In this document: positions 9,018-18,524 of the stretch, one piece after another
Position numbering within the stretch: the stretch's first letter is position 1
Layout of the letters: the number at the start of each line of letters is the position of its first letter
Assembly: GCF_021403115.1 (NCBI RefSeq)
Contig: NZ_JAJSSH010000006.1
Location: 62,001-126,000 of the forward strand
Length of the DNA: 64,000 bases
Source of the DNA: Sphingobium sufflavum
GTDB lineage: Bacteria > Pseudomonadota > Alphaproteobacteria > Sphingomonadales > Sphingomonadaceae
Reading direction: 5' to 3'
Translations under genes and position numbers: made by a program
The notes under the pieces: model-generated
Databases searched by the model: none
Told to the model about the DNA's origin: nothing
What the model saw: only the letters and a program-made list of their open reading frames with translations

Positions 9018-9718
9018 GCGGGCATCCCAACGACCGGGCGCATGAACGCGCCCGCGAAAACGCCGCCACCGACTGGCTGGCCGCCCTGATCGGCCACGCG
9101 CCGGGCGACCGCGCCCTCTACACGCGCGCACTGACGCATGGCAGCGCCAGCGCCGACAATTATGAGCGGCTGGAGTTTCTGGGCGACCGCATCCTCGGCC
9201 TCGTCGTCGCGGACTGGCTTTACGCCCTGTTCCCGGCGGAGAAGGAGGGGCAATTATCCCGCCGCCTCAACGCGCTCGTCACCGGCTCCGTCTGCGCGGA
9301 TGTCGCCCGCGACATAGGCCTTCCCGCCCATGTCATGCTGGGCAAGCAGGCACGAGACGACGGCGCGCTGGACAGCGACAATGTGCTGGGCGACGTGATG
9401 GAGGCGATCATCGGCGCGCTCTATCTCGACAAGGGTATGGAGGCAGCGCGCACGCTGATCCATCGCCTGTGGAGCGCCCGCATCGACGGCAGCGTCGCCG
9501 CGCCCAAGCATCCCAAGTCGGCGCTTCAGGAATGGGCGGCCGCAAACCGCCGCAAAGGCCCCATCTACACGCTGATCGAACGCACCGGGCCGCACCACGC
9601 CCTGCGCTTCCGCGTCGGCGTATCCATCCCGAATGTTGGCGAAGCGGAGGCCGAGGGCGGCTCCAAACAGGAAGCCGAAACCGAAGCCGCCGCCCTGCTG
9701 CTGGAGCGCCTGTCATGA
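9014..9718 (+). CDS. rnc: ribonuclease III
   Basis: The 234-residue product is a complete RNase III, which cuts double-stranded RNA in rRNA and mRNA processing. The catalytic domain has NYERLEFLGDRILGL at about residues 51-65 and GDVMEAIIGALYLD with the second acidic pair; a double-stranded-RNA-binding domain follows (HPKSALQEWAAANRR onward). No ATG, GTG or TTG lies in frame before about codon 108, which would delete the first catalytic motif. The best start is CTG at 9014, which overlaps the lepB TGA as CTGA, in the geometry of a usual ATGA overlap, with GGGGA 6 bases upstream. It overlaps era by ATGA. Confidence 0.9.
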   Translation: MSGHPNDRAHERARENAATDWLAALIGHAPGDRALYTRALTHGSASADNYERLEFLGDRILGLVVADWLYALFPAEKEGQLSRRLNALVTGSVCADVARDIGLPAHVMLGKQARDDGALDSDNVLGDVMEAIIGALYLDKGMEAARTLIHRLWSARIDGSVAAPKHPKSALQEWAAANRRKGPIYTLIERTGPHHALRFRVGVSIPNVGEAEAEGGSKQEAETEAAALLLERLS

Positions 9719-10653
9719 CCGAACCCCTCGCCCCCATCGAGACCCCGGATAACAACGGCAAGCCGGAACGCTGCGGCGTCGTCGCCGTCGTCGGCGCCCC
9801 CAATGCGGGCAAGTCCACCATCGTCAACGCCTTGGTCGGGCAGAAGATCGCGATCACCAGTCCCAAGGCGCAAACAACCCGCACCCGCGTCATGGGCGTG
9901 GGGATAGAGGAGGAGACGCAGATCGTCCTCGTCGACACCCCCGGCATCTTCTCTCCCGGTCGCCGTCTCGACCGCGCCATGGTGGCTGCGGCATGGGGCG
10001 GCGCGCAGGACGCAGACATCATCGCCCTCATCATCGACGGTCGCGGCGGTCTTGGCCCCAAGATGGAGCCGATTATCGAGGGGCTTGCCAAGCGGTCGGA
10101 GCCCTTGTGGCTGATCCTCAACAAGGTGGACGTGGCGGACAAGGGCAAGCTACTGATCCTCACGGAAAAGCTGCATGCCCTCATCAAGCCTGAAGAAACC
10201 TATTATGTCAGCGCCCTGACCGGCGACGGCCTACCGGAACTCAAGCGCGCGATGGCCAACGCCATGCCGGAGGGGCCATGGCATTTCCCCGCCGATCAGG
10301 TATCCAACGCCACCGACCGCCTCTTCACCGCCGAAATCACCCGCGAGCAGCTCTACCACCAGCTCAACGACGAACTGCCCTACAAGAGCGCGGTCGAGAC
10401 GGAGCAATATAAGGAGCGGCAGGACGGCTCCATCGAGATCCATCAGCAGATCCTTGTCGAGCGCGCCTCGCAACGCGCTATCGTTCTCGGTAAGGGTGGC
10501 CAGCGGCTGAAGGAAATCGGCTCTCGCTCACGCGCGGAACTCATCAAGCTGCTGGGCGTGCCCGTCCACCTCTACCTCCACGTCAAGGTGAAGGAGAATT
10601 GGGACGACGACCGGGCCGTCTATCGCGACATCGGGCTGGACTGGGTGGAGTAA
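9715..10653 (+). CDS. era: GTPase Era, 30S ribosome assembly factor
   Basis: This 312-residue protein has the Era layout: a Ras-like GTPase domain and a C-terminal KH domain. G motifs seen are GAPNAGKST (G1, about residues 27-35), DTPGIF (G3) and NKVD (G4). The KH signature is VLGKGGQRLKEIG. Era binds 16S rRNA during 30S maturation. The start ATG overlaps the rnc stop (ATGA), so translation is probably coupled with rnc, whose product also acts in rRNA processing. It is the last gene of the lepB-rnc-era unit; uvrC begins 60 bases later and may have its own promoter. Confidence 0.97.
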   Translation: MTEPLAPIETPDNNGKPERCGVVAVVGAPNAGKSTIVNALVGQKIAITSPKAQTTRTRVMGVGIEEETQIVLVDTPGIFSPGRRLDRAMVAAAWGGAQDADIIALIIDGRGGLGPKMEPIIEGLAKRSEPLWLILNKVDVADKGKLLILTEKLHALIKPEETYYVSALTGDGLPELKRAMANAMPEGPWHFPADQVSNATDRLFTAEITREQLYHQLNDELPYKSAVETEQYKERQDGSIEIHQQILVERASQRAIVLGKGGQRLKEIGSRSRAELIKLLGVPVHLYLHVKVKENWDDDRAVYRDIGLDWVE

Positions 10654-10713
10654 GCGCGACCTTTTCGCTCTCCCGGCCTTTCCCCTCCCCCCGCCTCTCT
10701 CTACATAGGCGCC

Positions 10714-12627
10714 ATGTCAGAACGCAGCGCGCCGGATCGATTCAACGAAGAAAAGGCGACCTACGCGGTTCGCGGATCCGGCACGCCCGACATGGATGCC
10801 GGGGTCGCCGCGATCCGCGAGACGGTGCGAAGCCTGCCGACCCGGCCCGGCGTCTATCGCATGCAGGATGCGCGCGGCAATGTGCTCTATGTGGGCAAGG
10901 CGCGGGCGCTGAAGAACCGCGTCACCAACTATACCCAGGTCGAACGGCTGCCCGCTCGCCTGAAGCGCATGGTGTCGCAAACCCGCTCCATGACCATCGT
11001 GACCACCGACAGCGAGGCCGAGGCGCTGTTGCTGGAGGCGCAACTCATCAAGCGGTTCCGACCGCCCTATAATGTCCTGTTGCGCGACGACAAAAGTTTC
11101 CCCTTCATCCTGCTGCGCGAGGATCATGCCTTTCCGCGCATCCAGAAACATCGCGGCGCGCAGAAGATCAAGGGTCGCTATTATGGCCCTTTCGCCAGCG
11201 CCGGATCGGTGACTCAGACGATCAACGCGCTCCAGAAACTCTTCCTGCTACGCAGTTGCAGCGACAGTTTCTTCGCCAATCGTTCACGTCCCTGCCTTCT
11301 CTATCAGATCAAGCGGTGCTCCGCTCCCTGCGTCGACCGGATCGAAGCCCCCGCCTATGCCGAACTGGTCGGCGACGCACAGGACTTTCTGGGCGGCAAG
11401 TCGACCAAGGTGCAGGCCAAGCTGGGCGAGGCGATGCAGGCCGCAGCGGAGGCGATGGATTTCGAGATGGCCGCCGTCTATCGCGACCGGTTGAGGGCGC
11501 TGACCTTCATTCAGGGGAGTCAGGCGGTCAATGCAGAGGGGCTGGGCGACGCGGATATTTTCGCGCTGGCGTCCAACAATGGCGGCATGTGCATACAGGC
11601 CTTCTTCATCCGTGGCGGCCAGAATTGGGGGCATCGCAGCTTCTTTCCCGTCCATACGGCCGAGGTGGGCGAGGATGAAGTGCTGGAGAGTTTCCTGGCG
11701 CAATTCTATGAGGAAGTTCCCCCTGCCCCGCTGATCCTGTGCGATCGCGCCCCGGCGGAATGTGACCTGCTGTCTCTCGCACTCAGCGAGAAACTCGGCC
11801 GCAAGGTCCGCATCGAGGTGCCCCAGCGCGGTGACCGCATGAAGCTGATCCGGCAGGCGGAGCGCAATGCCGTGGAATCGCTCGAACGGCGGCAGGCGGA
11901 GAGCAGCACGCAAGGCAAGATATTGGCGGAGATGGTCGACCTGTTCGGGCTGGACGGCGTGCCGGACCGGATAGAGGTCTATGACAATAGCCATATCCAG
12001 GGCAGCCATGCGCTTGGCGCGATGGTCGTCGCGGGGCCGGAGGGCTTTCGCAAGAATGGCTATCGCAAGTTCAACATCCGGCAGGCGGATACGAACGACG
12101 ACTTTGCGATGATGCGCGAAGTGTTCGAACGGCGCTTCGCCCGCGCGCAGAATGAAGACCCGGATCGCGACAGCGGCGAATGGCCCGACCTCGTCCTGAT
12201 CGACGGCGGGCGGGGGCAACTCAATGCGGCCCGGGCGGTGCTGGAAAATCTGGGCATTGAGGATGTGTGCATGATCGGCATCGCCAAGGGACCGCATCAT
12301 GGACGGGAGGGCCGGGAGGTCTTCCACCTGATGGACGGGCGGGAAATCACCCTTCCGGTCAATCATCCCGTCCTTTTCTATCTGCAACGCCTGCGCGACG
12401 AGGTGCATCGCTTCGCCATCGGCGCGCACCGGCAGAAGCGCAGCAAGGCGATCACCGTCAGCTCGCTGGACGAAGTTCCGGGCATCGGTCCCGCTCGCAA
12501 ACGCGCGCTGCTGATGCATTTCGGCACGGCCAAGGCAGTGCGCAACGCCAGTCTCGACGATCTGGTCCGCGCGCCGGGCGTGTCGCAGGCGGTGGCGCAG
12601 ACGGTCTATGATTATTTCCACCAATGA
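10714..12627 (+). CDS. uvrC: excinuclease ABC subunit C
   Basis: This 637-residue protein makes both incisions in nucleotide excision repair with UvrAB. It has a GIY-YIG domain (about residues 45-125; GVYRMQDARGNVLYVGKARA), a UVR domain (MDFEMAAVYRDRLRAL), an RNase H-like nuclease domain (VYDNSHIQGSHALGAMVV; VLIDGGRGQL) and a C-terminal helix-hairpin-helix (VPGIGPARKRALLMHFG). Length is normal. The N-terminus carries about 30 residues before the GIY-YIG domain. The upstream gap of 60 bases is pyrimidine-rich. Confidence 0.96.
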   Translation: MSERSAPDRFNEEKATYAVRGSGTPDMDAGVAAIRETVRSLPTRPGVYRMQDARGNVLYVGKARALKNRVTNYTQVERLPARLKRMVSQTRSMTIVTTDSEAEALLLEAQLIKRFRPPYNVLLRDDKSFPFILLREDHAFPRIQKHRGAQKIKGRYYGPFASAGSVTQTINALQKLFLLRSCSDSFFANRSRPCLLYQIKRCSAPCVDRIEAPAYAELVGDAQDFLGGKSTKVQAKLGEAMQAAAEAMDFEMAAVYRDRLRALTFIQGSQAVNAEGLGDADIFALASNNGGMCIQAFFIRGGQNWGHRSFFPVHTAEVGEDEVLESFLAQFYEEVPPAPLILCDRAPAECDLLSLALSEKLGRKVRIEVPQRGDRMKLIRQAERNAVESLERRQAESSTQGKILAEMVDLFGLDGVPDRIEVYDNSHIQGSHALGAMVVAGPEGFRKNGYRKFNIRQADTNDDFAMMREVFERRFARAQNEDPDRDSGEWPDLVLIDGGRGQLNAARAVLENLGIEDVCMIGIAKGPHHGREGREVFHLMDGREITLPVNHPVLFYLQRLRDEVHRFAIGAHRQKRSKAITVSSLDEVPGIGPARKRALLMHFGTAKAVRNASLDDLVRAPGVSQAVAQTVYDYFHQ

Positions 12628-12702
12628 CGATTATTCGCCAAGGCAGGGGCATGGCTTTTCACATTCTGCTATGCTGCACCGCATCAACGATGGAGGTGAT
12701 CC

Positions 12703-13089
12703 ATGAAGTCGATGCAGATGGCGGTGTCCCTGGCGCCCAAATATCTCTCCCAGTCCATCCTCCCCTGGACCTTTGATTTCAGCAACGCCCATTTCGGACT
12801 GGTCAACATCGACCTAGGCATCACGCCCAAGCCGGAAGTGGAGCAGGAGGTGCTGGACAAGGTCGGCAGCTATGGCCGCCAGATCGGTTGGCTTAGCGAG
12901 ATCGTCGAAATCCTCCTCGCCCGCGCGGATCGGACGACGTTCAGCCCGCAGGAACTGCGCGCCATCCGCATCTTTGAGGGGCGACAGGCGGAGATTGCCG
13001 GGATCAAGGAGCGTCACGACCCGTCCGGCTCTGCGCCGGAAACGGCAGGCGATCCGGCCCGGCTCGATCCACCCGATACGACCGGCTGA
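12703..13089 (+). CDS. conserved hypothetical protein
   Basis: I do not recognise a named family for this 128-residue protein. It has no signal peptide and no membrane segment. The middle part ([20 protein letters not shown], then [20 protein letters not shown]) looks helical and soluble; the last 25 residues are Pro/Asp-rich and probably disordered. A GATGGAGGTGATCC ribosome site precedes the ATG. It sits between uvrC and recO, 5 bases before the recO start, so it is probably co-transcribed with recO. Codon use matches the neighbours, which supports a real gene. Confidence 0.75.
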   Translation: MKSMQMAVSLAPKYLSQSILPWTFDFSNAHFGLVNIDLGITPKPEVEQEVLDKVGSYGRQIGWLSEIVEILLARADRTTFSPQELRAIRIFEGRQAEIAGIKERHDPSGSAPETAGDPARLDPPDTTG

Positions 13090-13094
13090 TCCAT

Positions 13095-13829
13095 TTGACC
13101 CTTTTTTCGACCACGGCCATCGTCTGCGCGCTACGCCATCATGGCGAGCATGGCGTCATCGCGCGCCTGCTGACGCCGGATGCAGGATTGGTAGCGGGCT
13201 ATGTGCGGGGTGGCCGGTCGACGCGCATGCGGCCGATCCTGATCCCCGGCAATCTGGTTCAGGCCGATTTCCGCACGAGGAGCGAGGGGCAGCTTGGCAG
13301 CCTGAGTGTCGAACTGGTCCGTAGCCGGGGGCCGCTGCTGGGCGAGCCTCTACCGGCAGCCGCCCTCGAATGGATGTGCGCCCTGACCGCCGCAACCCTG
13401 CCGGACGAGCATGGCTATCCGCCGCTGTTCAGCGCTCTATCCGCCGTGCTGGATGCCATCGAAGCCGCCCCCGCCGCCCGTGGCTGGGCCGTGGCGCTGG
13501 TGCAATATGAGCGTCTGCTGCTGGCGGAGCTGGGCTTCGGGCTGGATTTCAGCGCCTGCGCAGTGGCCGGGGGCAGCAACGACCTCGCCTATGTCAGCCC
13601 ATCGACGGGCCGCGCGGTCAGCCGGGTCGGCGCCATCGGCTATGAATCGCGATTGCTCCCGCTGCCGCCCTTCCTGCTCGACGGGGGAGAGGCTGGCTGG
13701 GCCGACATCGTCGATGGGCTGGCGCTGACCGGACATTTCCTGCGCCGCGATCTGCTGGGCGACAGGCGGACAGACGTATTGGCGGCTCGCGAGCGTCTGG
13801 TCGAGCGCCTGAAACGGGCCATTGCGTAA
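13095..13829 (+). CDS. recO: DNA repair protein RecO
   Basis: This 244-residue protein matches RecO: an N-terminal OB-fold starting [18 protein letters not shown] with [17 protein letters not shown], then an alpha-helical C-terminal domain. RecO anneals single strands and loads RecA with RecR in the RecFOR route. The zinc-binding cysteines seen in many RecO proteins are mostly missing here; the only cysteine in that region is in [10 protein letters not shown]. The start is TTG at 13095, since homology begins within the first codons and no in-frame ATG or GTG is suitably placed. It lies directly after the small unknown gene. Confidence 0.9.
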   Translation: MTLFSTTAIVCALRHHGEHGVIARLLTPDAGLVAGYVRGGRSTRMRPILIPGNLVQADFRTRSEGQLGSLSVELVRSRGPLLGEPLPAAALEWMCALTAATLPDEHGYPPLFSALSAVLDAIEAAPAARGWAVALVQYERLLLAELGFGLDFSACAVAGGSNDLAYVSPSTGRAVSRVGAIGYESRLLPLPPFLLDGGEAGWADIVDGLALTGHFLRRDLLGDRRTDVLAARERLVERLKRAIA

Positions 13830-13907
13830 AGCATCCTTACATCCCGGCTAGGGTTGCATGATGGCCGGGGCGGCCATATGCGTGCAGCCCAACGGAAACA
13901 GTGAAGA

Positions 13908-14969
13908 ATGAGAGCGACGGACATGCTGGTTGCGGTGCTTGCCGGGGACGGAATCGGGCCTGAGATCATGGTGGAGGCGCGCCGCGTCCTGGACGTGCTG
14001 GCGATACCGGACCTGACCTTCGAGGAAGCGCCCGTCGGCGGTGCAGCCTACAAGGCGGCTGGCCATCCGCTGCCGCCCGCCACGCTGGACCTGGCCAAGC
14101 GCGCCGACGCCATCCTATTCGGTGCGGTCGGCGATCCGGACTGCGACGCGCTGGAACGGCATCTGCGCCCCGAACAGGCGATCCTGGGGCTGCGCAAGGA
14201 GCTGACCCTCTTCTCCAACCTGCGCCCGGCGAAAGTGTTCGGCGAACTGGCCGACGCATCGACCCTGCGCAAGGATGTGGCGGAAGCCATCGACATCCTG
14301 ATCGTGCGCGAACTGAACGGCGACGTCTATTTCGGCGAGAAGGGCATGCGGACCACCACCGCAGGCCTGCGCGAAGGCTATGACATCATGTCCTATGACG
14401 AGGCCGAGGTGCACCGCATCGCGCACAGCGGTTTCCAGGCGGCGCAGGCGCGCCGGTCGAAGCTGTGCTCGGTCGACAAGGCGAACGTACTGGAAACGTC
14501 GCAACTGTGGCGCGACGTGGTGATCGAGGTGTCGAAGGAGTATCCCGACGTCGAACTCAGCCACATGTATGTCGACAATGCCGCCATGCAGTTGGTCAAG
14601 AACCCCGGCCAGTTCGACGTGATCGTGACCGGCAACCTGTTCGGCGACATTCTCTCCGACCTCGCCAGCATGTGTGTCGGCTCCATCGGCCTGCTGGCAT
14701 CGGCATCGCTGGATGCGAACAACAAGGGCCTGTATGAACCGATCCATGGCTCCGCACCCGATATCGCGGGTCAGGGCAAGGCCAACCCGCTGGCCATGAT
14801 CCTGTCGGTCGCGATGATGCTGCGCTTCTCGCTCGGCCTCTCCGCCGAAGCGGACCGGATCGAGGCGGCGGTCGCGAAGGCCCTGTCCAGCGGCGCGCGG
14901 TCGGGCGACATCGGCGGTAGCCTGTCCACCCGCGCCATGGGCGACGCGGTGCTGGCGGCCCTTGCATAA
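13908..14969 (+). CDS. leuB: 3-isopropylmalate dehydrogenase
   Basis: This 353-residue enzyme does the third step of leucine biosynthesis, oxidising and decarboxylating 3-isopropylmalate with NAD. Family motifs include [12 protein letters not shown] at the N-terminus, [20 protein letters not shown], the arginine-rich substrate region ([28 protein letters not shown]), [27 protein letters not shown] and the NAD site [21 protein letters not shown] at 13908 is used; ATG at 13923 ([12 protein letters not shown]) is an equally plausible start. metZ follows 24 bases later on the same strand. Confidence 0.95.
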   Translation: MRATDMLVAVLAGDGIGPEIMVEARRVLDVLAIPDLTFEEAPVGGAAYKAAGHPLPPATLDLAKRADAILFGAVGDPDCDALERHLRPEQAILGLRKELTLFSNLRPAKVFGELADASTLRKDVAEAIDILIVRELNGDVYFGEKGMRTTTAGLREGYDIMSYDEAEVHRIAHSGFQAAQARRSKLCSVDKANVLETSQLWRDVVIEVSKEYPDVELSHMYVDNAAMQLVKNPGQFDVIVTGNLFGDILSDLASMCVGSIGLLASASLDANNKGLYEPIHGSAPDIAGQGKANPLAMILSVAMMLRFSLGLSAEADRIEAAVAKALSSGARSGDIGGSLSTRAMGDAVLAALA

Positions 14970-14993
14970 TATCCATATTTCCAGGAATTCAGC

Positions 14994-16202
14994 ATGAAGA
15001 AGACCACCGGAACCGACCGATCCATCACCAGCAAGTGGCGCCCGGCGACACAGGCGGTGCGCGGCGGCACATGGCGCAGCGAACATGGCGAGACGTCGGA
15101 GGCGCTCTTCCTGACCTCCGGCTATTGCTATGACGATGCGGAGACGGTCGCGGCGCGCTTTGCGGGCGAGCAGGAGGGGATGACCTATTCCCGCCTCCAG
15201 AACCCGACCGTCGCCATGCTGGAGGAGCGCATCGCCCTGATGGAAGGGGCAGAGGCCTGCCGCGCGCAGGCGACGGGCATGGCCGCAATGACGACGGCGC
15301 TGTTGTGCCAGCTCAAGGTCGGCGATCATGTGGTGGCGGCAAAGGCAGCGTTCGGCTCCTGCCGTTGGCTGGTCGACAGTCTCCTGCCCAAATTCGGCAT
15401 CGAGACGACGACCATCGACGCGCGCATCAACGGCGCATGGGAAGAGGCGATCCGCCCGAATACCAAGGTCTTCTTCTTCGAAACGCCCGCCAATCCGACC
15501 ATGGACATTGTCGACATGGCCTATGTCTGCGGCCTTGCGCGGGCGCATGGCATCACGACGGTCGTGGACAATGCCTTTGCAACCTCCGCGCTGCAACGCC
15601 CGCTGGATTTTGGCGCAGACGTAGTGGCCTATTCGGCGACGAAGCTGATGGACGGGCAGGGCCGTGTGCTGGCGGGGGCCGTGTGCGGCACCCAGCAATG
15701 GATCGACGAGGTTCTGTTGCCCTTTCAGCGCAACACCGGCCCGAACATCGCGCCGTTCAACGCCTGGGTGGTGCTGAAGGGGCTGGAGACGCTCGACATG
15801 CGCGCCACGCGCCAGTCTGAGAATGCGCTGAAAGTCGGACAGTTCGTGGAGGGCCGTGTGCCCCGCATCCTGCATCCCGGCCTTGCCAGCCATCCACAGC
15901 ATGAACTGGCGAAGAAGCAGATGAAAGCGTTCGGTCCCATCTTCTCCTTCATCCTCGACGGCGGTCGGGAACAGGCCATGGCGCTGCTCAACGCGCTGGA
16001 ACTGGTCGATATCTCGAACAATATCGGCGACAGCCGCAGCCTGATGACGCACCCCGCCTCCACCACCCACCATGGCGTCGGGCCGGAAACCCGTGCCGAC
16101 ATGGGCGTGGAAGAGGGCATGCTGCGAATCAACATCGGCTTGGAAGACCCGGACGATGTCATTGCCGATCTGGATCAGGCATTGACCTCCGTCGGGCTTT
16201 AG
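14994..16202 (+). CDS. metZ: O-succinylhomoserine sulfhydrylase
   Basis: This 402-residue PLP enzyme belongs to the Cys/Met metabolism family. The PLP lysine is in YSATKLMDGQGR; TYSRLQNPTVAMLEERIALMEG and TPANPTMD-like ETPANPTMDIVDMAY are family blocks; the C-terminal SLMTHPASTTH is the substrate-binding loop. The sequence matches MetZ, which makes homocysteine directly from O-succinylhomoserine and sulfide, better than cystathionine gamma-synthase or beta-lyase. It follows leuB closely and may be transcribed with it. The window also holds ahcY, which regenerates homocysteine from S-adenosylhomocysteine. Confidence 0.92.
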   Translation: MKKTTGTDRSITSKWRPATQAVRGGTWRSEHGETSEALFLTSGYCYDDAETVAARFAGEQEGMTYSRLQNPTVAMLEERIALMEGAEACRAQATGMAAMTTALLCQLKVGDHVVAAKAAFGSCRWLVDSLLPKFGIETTTIDARINGAWEEAIRPNTKVFFFETPANPTMDIVDMAYVCGLARAHGITTVVDNAFATSALQRPLDFGADVVAYSATKLMDGQGRVLAGAVCGTQQWIDEVLLPFQRNTGPNIAPFNAWVVLKGLETLDMRATRQSENALKVGQFVEGRVPRILHPGLASHPQHELAKKQMKAFGPIFSFILDGGREQAMALLNALELVDISNNIGDSRSLMTHPASTTHHGVGPETRADMGVEEGMLRINIGLEDPDDVIADLDQALTSVGL

Positions 16203-16215
16203 GGGATTCTGCACT

Positions 16216-16236
16216 CGCCCGGCCCTGCGCCGGGCG
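16216..16236 (+). terminator. GC-rich stem-loop after metZ
   Basis: An 8-bp perfect stem (CGCCCGGC and GCCGGGCG) with a 5-base loop starts 14 bases after the metZ stop. There is no T-run, so it may be a weak intrinsic terminator or an mRNA 3' stabiliser. Confidence 0.45.
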
Positions 16237-16300
16237 GGCCGCTACACCAGCGCCCGCCGCTAGGTCTCCGAACGGCGAGGACGCGACAGAATGGGACGCC

Positions 16301-16702
16301 ATGCTGCTAGCCTTATTCCCCTATGCCGCGACCACCAGCCATGTCACCGTGCGGGTGTCGGTGCAGTTTCTGGCCGAACAATCCGAACCGGAACGGGGGC
16401 GCTGGTTTTGGGCTTATCATATCCGCATCGAAAATGGGCAGGAGGCCCCCGTGCAATTGCTAACCCGTCGCTGGAACATCACCGATGGCCGGGGTTCCGT
16501 ACATACTGTCGAGGGTGAAGGCGTGGTGGGCGAACAGCCCGTGGTGCAACCCGGCGCGTCCTATGATTATGTGTCCGGCTGTCCGCTGGCGACGCCGACC
16601 GGTGTGATGGAGGGCAGTTTCCAGATGGTAGGCAGCGATGGCAACCTGTTCGACGTGGCCGTTCCCCGCTTCGGGCTGACCGCACCGGCTGTTTCCGGAT
16701 GA
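16301..16702 (+). CDS. apaG: ApaG (DUF525) domain protein
   Basis: This 133-residue protein is a single ApaG domain, a small beta-sandwich. Recognisable blocks are VTVRVSVQFLAEQSEPERG, YHIRIENGQEAPVQLLTRRW, ITDGRG and the glycine-rich VEGEGVVGEQPVVQPG, then PTGVMEGSFQMV. The role is unclear in bacteria; the gene takes its name from linkage to apaH in enterics, but apaH is not adjacent here. The stop overlaps the start of the LysR gene (ATGA), so the two are translationally coupled. Confidence 0.93.
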   Translation: MLLALFPYAATTSHVTVRVSVQFLAEQSEPERGRWFWAYHIRIENGQEAPVQLLTRRWNITDGRGSVHTVEGEGVVGEQPVVQPGASYDYVSGCPLATPTGVMEGSFQMVGSDGNLFDVAVPRFGLTAPAVSG

Positions 16703-17499
16703 AGCGTACCCATCTGCCGCTCAATGGCCTGCGCGTGTTCGACGCCGCGGCCCGGCACCTCTCCTTCACCCGCGCCGCCGACGAACTGGCGGTCACCCCG
16801 GCAGCGGTCGGACAACAGATCCGCGCGCTGGAGGACATGCTCGGCGTCGTGCTGTTCCGCCGCACGCCCAAGGGATTGGAACTGACGCCGGAGGCGGAGG
16901 CTGGCCTGCCCGCCCTGCGATCCGGCTTCCTGGAATTTGAGGAGTCGGTGCGCGCCATGCAGATGGGGCAATCGTCCCAGCATCTGACCATCGCCGCGCC
17001 GCGCGACTTCATCCAGAAATGGCTGAGCGGACGGCTGGCAGGCTATATGGCGGCGCATCCCGACCTCTCGGTCGTGCTGATCGCCGCGGATGGCGTACCG
17101 GACTTCACCGAATCCAACCTCGACCTCGCCATCGCCCTGACCGATGGATCGGGCGCACAGGAAGGTCTGGCGCTCAGCCCTCCCCGCTTCGTGCGCGTGG
17201 CGGCGAGCGGCGGCGCCAAACTGGAGACGCCGATCCTGTGGCCCGGTTCGCCGGATCAGGCCGCGACCGGCGCGATCCGCGTTCCGGATGCCGGGCTGGC
17301 GATCGAGGCTGCTGTGTCCGGCCTCGGCACCGCCTTCGTTCCCTCCCTCCTCGTACAGGCCGATCTCGACGCGGGCCATGTAACGGCTGTTGAGGCCGAA
17401 CAGGAGGGTGTCCTGTCCTACTGGCTGATCGCTCCCCTGCCGCAATGGCGACAGAAGAAGGTCAAGGCACTGGTCGAGGCGCTGACCGGGGTTGAGTGA
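16699..17499 (+). CDS. LysR-family transcriptional regulator, GcvA-like
   Basis: The 266-residue product has an N-terminal winged helix (about residues 7-66: LRVFDAAARHLSFTRAADEL, VTPAAVGQQIRALEDMLGV, LFRRTPKGLELT) that closely resembles GcvA-type regulators. The effector domain starts near residue 90. At 266 residues it is some 25-30 shorter than usual GcvA proteins (about 290-300); the effector domain looks compact rather than broken. The target is unknown; no divergent gene lies beside it. Overlap with apaG suggests one transcript. Confidence 0.88.
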   Translation: MKRTHLPLNGLRVFDAAARHLSFTRAADELAVTPAAVGQQIRALEDMLGVVLFRRTPKGLELTPEAEAGLPALRSGFLEFEESVRAMQMGQSSQHLTIAAPRDFIQKWLSGRLAGYMAAHPDLSVVLIAADGVPDFTESNLDLAIALTDGSGAQEGLALSPPRFVRVAASGGAKLETPILWPGSPDQAATGAIRVPDAGLAIEAAVSGLGTAFVPSLLVQADLDAGHVTAVEAEQEGVLSYWLIAPLPQWRQKKVKALVEALTGVE

Positions 17500-17832
17500 T
17501 CCAGAGACCCGACGCGGACTGGAAACCTTGAGCAGGGATAGAAAGCTGGCACCAATTCGACGGCTAGCTCCGAGCCTACAACACAGGCGAATGATCGCCA
17601 GCCTGTCCAGCAATCTGCGGCCCTGAAACCGAACGGTGCGTCGATAACCGTCAATCCTATCGAGTAAGTGCCAACGTGACGGAATGGATAGGCCTGTCAC
17701 CAGCAGTCCTCGCCACGAAGTGAAGGTGAAGGTCCGCTCCCTATTGTGACCATCAACCGACCAGAAGCCAGCCTTCCCGCCCCTTCTATCACTCGATAGC
17801 GATCAGCCGCCATCCCGTGTAGCCTGACGACT
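17500..17832. other. gene-free stretch between the LysR and methyltransferase genes
   Basis: These 333 bases hold no reading frame with recognisable homology on either strand. They look less GC-rich than the flanking genes. A minus-strand frame runs open through part of it but has no matching ribosome site or family motif. It may be decayed sequence plus the promoter of the methyltransferase gene. Confidence 0.4.
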
Positions 17833-18441
17833 ATGGCCGCCCGCCCACCTCTCTCCGTGATCGACACTTACCAACGCCACGGTGAGACATGGGCGAGGCT
17901 GCGTGGTGACAATATGACGGAAGGCTTATGGCTCGATCGCTTTTGCGCCCGGTTGCCAACGGGCGCGGCGGTGCTGGACATTGGCTGCGGTTCGGGCCTG
18001 CCCATCGCGCGGGAATTGATCCAGCGGGGACTAGAGGTGGTGGGGGTAGACGGTACACCGACAATGCTGGCGCTGTTCCGGCGCAACCTGCCCGGCGTCG
18101 AAGCGCATCTCACCGATATGCGGCTTCTCTCGCTTGGCCGACTCTTTTCGGGACTGCTGGCATGGGACAGTGTCTTCCATCTGTCACCTGCCGACCAACG
18201 CGGCATGTTCGCCATCTTCCAGGCGCATATCCGGCCCGGCGGCGCGCTGATGTTCACCAGCGGAAATGCGCTGGGCGAAGCCATCGGTGAACTGGATGGC
18301 GACCCGCTCTATCATGGCAGCCTCGATCCCGACGAATATCGAGACTTGCTGAACGCACATGGCTTCGCCGTCGTCAGTCATGTCGTGGAAGACCCGTCCT
18401 GTGGCCACCGCACCATCTGGCTGGCCCGCCAGAACGATTGA
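17833..18441 (+). CDS. class I SAM-dependent methyltransferase
   Basis: This 202-residue protein has the SAM-binding Rossmann motifs: motif I VLDIGCGSGLPIARELIQRG (about residues 48-67), the acidic end of strand 2 in VVGVDGTP, and post-I to motif III elements (FSGLLAWDSVFHL, HIRPGGALMFTSG). It resembles UbiE/Methyltransf-type small-molecule methyltransferases. The substrate cannot be told from sequence. It begins on ATG at 17833 and appears monocistronic, convergent with the F0 operon. Confidence 0.85.
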   Translation: MAARPPLSVIDTYQRHGETWARLRGDNMTEGLWLDRFCARLPTGAAVLDIGCGSGLPIARELIQRGLEVVGVDGTPTMLALFRRNLPGVEAHLTDMRLLSLGRLFSGLLAWDSVFHLSPADQRGMFAIFQAHIRPGGALMFTSGNALGEAIGELDGDPLYHGSLDPDEYRDLLNAHGFAVVSHVVEDPSCGHRTIWLARQND

Positions 18442-18524
18442 TCGGTGCGCCCCGTCAGGCCCTACCGCTTACAAACGCGGTTCAGCCCAACCAATCACGC
18501 TCAGCCTCCTCCCCTACACACAGC

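Noticed and set aside
14115..16214. 699-codon open frame on the minus strand opposite leuB and metZ
   Set aside because: It spans two well-supported genes on the other strand and has no recognisable domain.
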